From Glandiceps talaboti (lineage: Eukaryota > Hemichordata > Enteropneusta > Spengelidae), in the NCBI RefSeq assembly GCF_964340395.1, contig NC_135570.1, forward strand, positions 13,940,322 through 13,965,321: DNA of 25,000 nucleotides, written 5' to 3'. A program made the position numbers and the translations under genes. The notes under the pieces are model-generated. The model had not been told where the DNA came from, did no database searches, and worked only from the letters and a program-made list of their open reading frames with translations. How positions within the stretch are numbered: position 1 is the stretch's first letter; each line of letters opens with the position of its first letter. Shown in pieces: positions 22,134 through 25,000 of this stretch.

Positions 22134-22427
22134 TACATACAAGCACGCACGCATGCATGCACACACACCCTAAGCACTACTGAACCTCAGTTCAGTTGTA
22201 CCAAAATCAAAGCTACAATTGTCGCCAGCCCTAGTGAGCCAAGTCTACTAATGCCAACAAACAATATATGTTTTTTGTTATCAAGATGTTATTGGATAAA
22301 TGGTTATGTAGATGACCAACTTACCTTTATCAGAGAGTGTCTCATTCTCAAATCGTTGAAGTAACTCACAGTGCGCTTCATTCAAGGCCTTTTCACACTG
22401 ACTGATCTTTGACATTGCTGTATCCAT
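18539..22427 (-). CDS. C2H2 zinc-finger protein, two coding exons, 454 aa
   Basis: Coding exons are 22427-22325 (34 codons plus one base) and 19800-18539. The splice joins phase 1 G to AT, giving Asp at residue 35, with GATAAAG|GTAAGT and TGTCAACAG at the junction. Residues 1-34 (MDTAMSKISQCEKALNEAHC...) match no domain I know. Residues 92-229 hold three 46-residue acidic repeats containing DSDITKQTVQDS and EDDGLVTNEIQNSSSD. Residues 262-454 hold seven C2H2 fingers with PFVC/ERPF-type linkers. Fingers 2, 4, 5, 6 and 7 have full Cys2His2 sets (finger 7 with a four-residue His spacing). Fingers 1 and 3 have Tyr for the last His. No KRAB, SCAN, BTB or ZAD domain is seen. It is probably a nuclear DNA-binding regulator with unknown targets. 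The frame also continues upstream of the acceptor to an ATG at 19987, so an unspliced start is an alternative, but the splice fit favours the two-exon model. Confidence 0.87.
19217..19630 (-). repeat. Three in-frame 138-bp repeats encoding a 46-residue acidic unit
   Basis: Units at 19630-19493, 19492-19355 and 19354-19217 differ at only a few bases. Half-units flank them (MENDELVTEENSS upstream, ESDSDMELRWSD downstream). The period is exactly 138 bp, so copy changes would stay in frame. Confidence 0.95.
20160..20278 (+). repeat. Dispersed repeat, copy 2 (partner of 17141-17312)
   Basis: Same orientation as copy 1 and about 3 kb away. It shares the GACCACTAATTAACA word and the GTCCC to GTGTAAGTTTA end. 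Confidence 0.6.
21958..21969 (-). promoter_or_regulatory. Perfect YY1 consensus (GCCGCCATTTTG)
   Basis: It reads CAAAATGGCGGC on the minus strand. It lies within the zinc-finger gene's intron 2, so it could mark an alternative start or be a chance match. Confidence 0.3.
22096..22168 (+). repeat. (CA)n microsatellite with CATA and GCAC/GCAT tail
   Basis: About 16 CA units (22096-22128), three CATA units, then GCAC and GCAT variants and a final short CA run. Confidence 0.95.
22325..22427 (-). CDS. Zinc-finger gene, first coding exon
   Basis: The exon runs 22429-22325. The acceptor CATGTTCAG is two bases before ATG and the donor is GTAAGT. Joined to the proposed 5' exon ending TTGAG, an in-frame TGA lies two codons before the ATG, which supports this start. 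It encodes 34 residues, mainly helical in character. Confidence 0.75.
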
Positions 22428-22429
22428 TT

Positions 22430-23780
22430 CTGAACATGAAAGAAAAAGTACTTGTTTGTGAACAAATGTCATTGTAAACAGATTAGTTTCTCATTGTTTC
22501 TTAAAGGGAACAAATGTGGGCCTGATTTCCAGTTCATCACAGCTGTCTTTATTTCATGCCCAGAAAACTACTAAAATTCATTTTTGTGACCCTCTGCATC
22601 ATGCAACAATTCATACAACAGAGAATAAAAAAATAGCACCAATGGCATTGTAGCACCTCTGTACATTGTTAAAATACTGTCAATCGCGCTGTAGCACAAC
22701 TTTACAGTTTTTAAAAACGTTTATCCATATGCTAGTCCATGCTAACAATAGGTGTTCATTTGCTGAATGACTATCCAGTTGCCTATCCAACCATGTTGCT
22801 ATCTTCGCGATATACGCGACCATTTCGCTGTTGCTATGGGCATGGTCTTGTTGCCAGGCATATTTGCATACATTTTATTGAATGTTTATTCATTTGTCTG
22901 TTAATCCTCGTTATCTCCGCAATATATGTGATCATTTGGATGATGCTATGGGCGTGGTCTTGTTGCTAGGCACATTGGCATACATTTTTTAATGTTTATT
23001 CATTTGTCTTTCAATTCCTGTTATCTTTGCAATATACATGATTATTTGGCTGTTGCTATGAGCGTGGTCTTGTTGCTAGACAAATTTACATACATTTTTG
23101 GAATATTTATTCAATTTCAAGGTATTTACATGGACTCATTCAAACACAAAATTGATGACCAAATATCTCTGAAAAGATAGCAATACTTAGTCAAGGAAAA
23201 GCAGGCAACTCTGTACACTATAAAGTTGACTATTCATTCAGGCAAACCCATTGACTACTTATCATATCAGTATCCAACTGTGATAAGATCGTAAAATCTT
23301 CAAGTACTTCACTGTACACTTCCATAAGTGAAGCAAATGTTGAGACAAAGTTGGAAACCAATTCTACTAATCTATCAATATATATAATCTATGTAAACAT
23401 TGTCATTCTTTATTTGTCAGTCCAATCGGCTGTAATATTGTAATAAACAAGTGCTACTACCTCCATCATTTACTATTGGGTAGATTTCTGTGATTGATTG
23501 GCAGTCATGACTGTCTGTATATATGTGGCTGTGGTTGAAATTTAAATTCATCCCAGTATTTCATTCAGCTAGACGTAAAAGAGAGATCTTAAGATTCGAA
23601 GAAGGATGGCAGCGCACTAGAATAACACTGATACAGTGCTAGTGAAGTGGCCTCGCCCTCCGACTTGTCTGAAGTGTACGGAGATAACTTTGACCCTAGG
23701 GGCTAGTTGTATTGATACCATCGATCTCTGACCGCTAAGGTCTGAGCATTGATGTCCTAGAAAACATAATTGATACCTAC
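22430..23780 (-). other. Zinc-finger gene intron 1 (if the 5' exon model holds)
   Basis: It contains the 110-bp tandem repeat at 22764-23113 and otherwise unique AT-rich sequence. No further exon recognised. Confidence 0.4.
22764..23113 (+). repeat. Degenerate tandem repeat, about 110-115 bp, three units plus a partial
   Basis: Units begin at 22764, 22879 and 22990, with a partial fourth at 23100 (TGAATGTTTATTCATTTGTC-like starts). The best-kept core is TTGCTATGGGCGTGG then TCTTGTTGCTAGGCA, in the second half of each unit. Confidence 0.85.
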
Positions 23781-23895
23781 CTCAATTCAAGTCAACTTCG
23801 ATTATCCAGAAACAGTCGGCGAGTCAGTATGGAGTGACAGCATTGGGATAGCGGGAAAGCCTGGAAAATCAGTGTCGGGGCATCGCGCATGCGCA
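23781..23895 (-). promoter_or_regulatory. Proposed promoter and non-coding first exon of the zinc-finger gene, with NRF1 site
   Basis: CGCGCATGCGCA at 23884-23895 is a perfect match to the NRF1 consensus YGCGCAYGCGCR. About 100 bp downstream on the minus strand is a strong donor GAG|GTAGGT (exon end 23781). The stretch between has two short upstream ATG frames that stop early. An exon here would splice to 22429. NRF1 sites mark many CpG-rich animal promoters, so transcription could also start toward the plus strand. Confidence 0.45.
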
Positions 23896-24030
23896 TACGA
23901 CTCGAGTAAGTTGAGGTGAAAACTGGGTCACAGATCGCTTACCCCAGTCATCGTTTCTAATCCGTGACAAATTTAGTCCACGTCAGTCGAAACGATGATA
24001 TTCCATATGTCACGTACTTGGAGACCTCTA

Positions 24031-24325
24031 TATGGCTTCTTGCTTATAGAGTTTCCAATAATCACACACAAAAAGGGGCCCGTCCTCAAGAGTGTGATAC
24101 GAAAAGCAGAGAAGTGACATGTAAAATGCCGTACTTTTTACTTATTTTAAAAGTAAATTATCAAATCGAACTCTCATTAGTCTGCACACCGTTTCAGAAT
24201 GACGAATGGCGACCACCCCTGTTAAACCTGGCATACCCCGTATTTCAAAAGCGAGGAGATGGCTTCCTATGAAAAGTTCATAATGCATCAGTCAAAAAGG
24301 GGCCCGCCCTCCAGAGTACATCATG
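24031..24325 (+). repeat. Two-copy degenerate repeat with AAAAAGGGGCCCG
   Basis: Copies at about 24031-24101 and 24258-24325 share ATGGCTTC, an AGTTTCCAATAATCA-like middle and the exact word AAAAAGGGGCCCG (24070-24082 and 24294-24306). The offset is about 225 bp. Confidence 0.6.
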
Positions 24326-24510
24326 TACACGGCAAGCACGCCAACACTCATGTTGATGTCGCAGGTCTCCAAATTTCGAACAATGTTGCAAAATGTCTTT
24401 AATAACATAAACTGGTGACTGCGGCTTTTCAGACAACCTTTGATGTTATCTGTAACGAAGCCTAATGTTGTGTCTTTCAGTCAAATAAAATAATTCGAAA
24501 GTAGTTTAAG

Positions 24511-24765
24511 TAGGCGGGAAAACGTTCAGTTTCACGCACCTTATTTATTGGCGACGCCGAGATACCGCCAGAAAAATTATCCGGCCAAAAACATGAATAA
24601 ACTAAAATCTAAAAAAAAAGAAATAATAATTCCAAGCTACAAGTAGTTCGAATTGGCGGGAAAACATGCAATTTCATTAACCCCAGTTATTGTTATAATT
24701 ACCCCGCCAATTATATGGATTAAAGAAACGAAAATAATTCAAATTGTCTGGAAAACCTGCAGTTG
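24511..24765 (+). repeat. Degenerate repeat with GGCGGGAAAAC words
   Basis: GGCGGGAAAAC at 24513-24523 and 24655-24665, and a weaker GTCTGGAAAACCT at about 24748-24760, each followed by a CAGTTTC/CAATTTC/CAGTTGC-like run. The first two copies also share a TTATTG and CCGCCA-type downstream part. Confidence 0.5.
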
Positions 24766-25000
24766 CTAGTTACTAATATCTGGTAATTTTATCATATATG
24801 TAGACTATGGCATGCACATCTCAGGTGATTTTGGATTATCTATATAATGCAGTATCCCCCTGTGCTAATTCCGTAGTTTGTTAATTGTGATCTACAATGG
24901 GGGAGATAAGCAATTAAACATACAATCAATTTTAGGATGTAGCTACTCAAAATGTGTTGTCATTATTATTACAGTATGTGTCAAAATATTTTTTAGCTCC

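Larger units (their letters stand above)
19801..22324 (-). other. Zinc-finger gene intron 2
   Basis: A 2.5-kb intron holding the second dispersed-repeat copy (20160-20278), a 14-T run (20490-20503), a TGACGTAA site near 21163, a YY1-consensus word (21958-21969) and a CA/CATA microsatellite. Two plus-strand frames (20688-20918 and 21333-21839, up to 168 codons) were considered and are not supported as genes. Confidence 0.6.
23896..25000. other. No gene recognised; degenerate repeats
   Basis: An open frame at 23964-24272 has no recognisable features. The stretch contains the two repeat families listed at 24031-24325 and 24511-24765. Confidence 0.4.

Overview
This is an AT-rich, intron-containing animal nuclear genome segment. 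It is not bacterial: open frames are short, coding exons are bounded by GT/AG splice signals, and long simple repeats are frequent. The two supported genes (a cyclophilin with the 31-bp second exon known from vertebrate PPIA, and a multi-finger C2H2 protein) together with YY1-, ZNF143- and NRF1-type promoter words point to a metazoan, most likely a non-model invertebrate. I cannot name the species from sequence alone.

Layout. 1-970: a promoter-like cluster near the left edge, then one copy of a dispersed 300-bp segment whose second copy lies inverted at 15.0-15.3 kb. 1.1-9.3 kb: no convincing gene, but an unusually dense set of simple repeats: (GA)n, a composite pentanucleotide array, (GTTAC)n, (GA)n/(GACA)n, (CATA)n and (CAAA)n. 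One CpG-dense spot near 6.3 kb could be a promoter or first exon. 9.5-14.3 kb, minus strand: a complete five-exon cyclophilin (166 aa), with a fold-back MITE-like element in intron 2. 15.4-16.5 kb: a minisatellite of about 30 units of 37 bp with a higher-order four-unit duplication. 17.1-20.3 kb: degenerate repeats around the large zinc-finger exon. 18.5-23.8 kb, minus strand: a zinc-finger gene modelled as a non-coding first exon near an NRF1 site, a small exon with the start codon, and one large exon with an acidic 46-residue tandem repeat and seven fingers. 23.9-25.0 kb: degenerate repeats, no gene seen.

The genes show no functional link. Cyclophilin is a peptidyl-prolyl isomerase, here with unusual substitutions at the active-site positions corresponding to F60, A103, W121 and L122 of human cyclophilin A. 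The zinc-finger protein is probably a nuclear DNA-binding factor whose 3' end and two fingers are decaying. I did not find a convincing new multi-gene system. The most unusual items are the pentanucleotide array that keeps one 5-bp register while its unit changes in blocks, the higher-order minisatellite, the fold-back element, the inverted duplicated exon-like segment, and the altered cyclophilin pocket.
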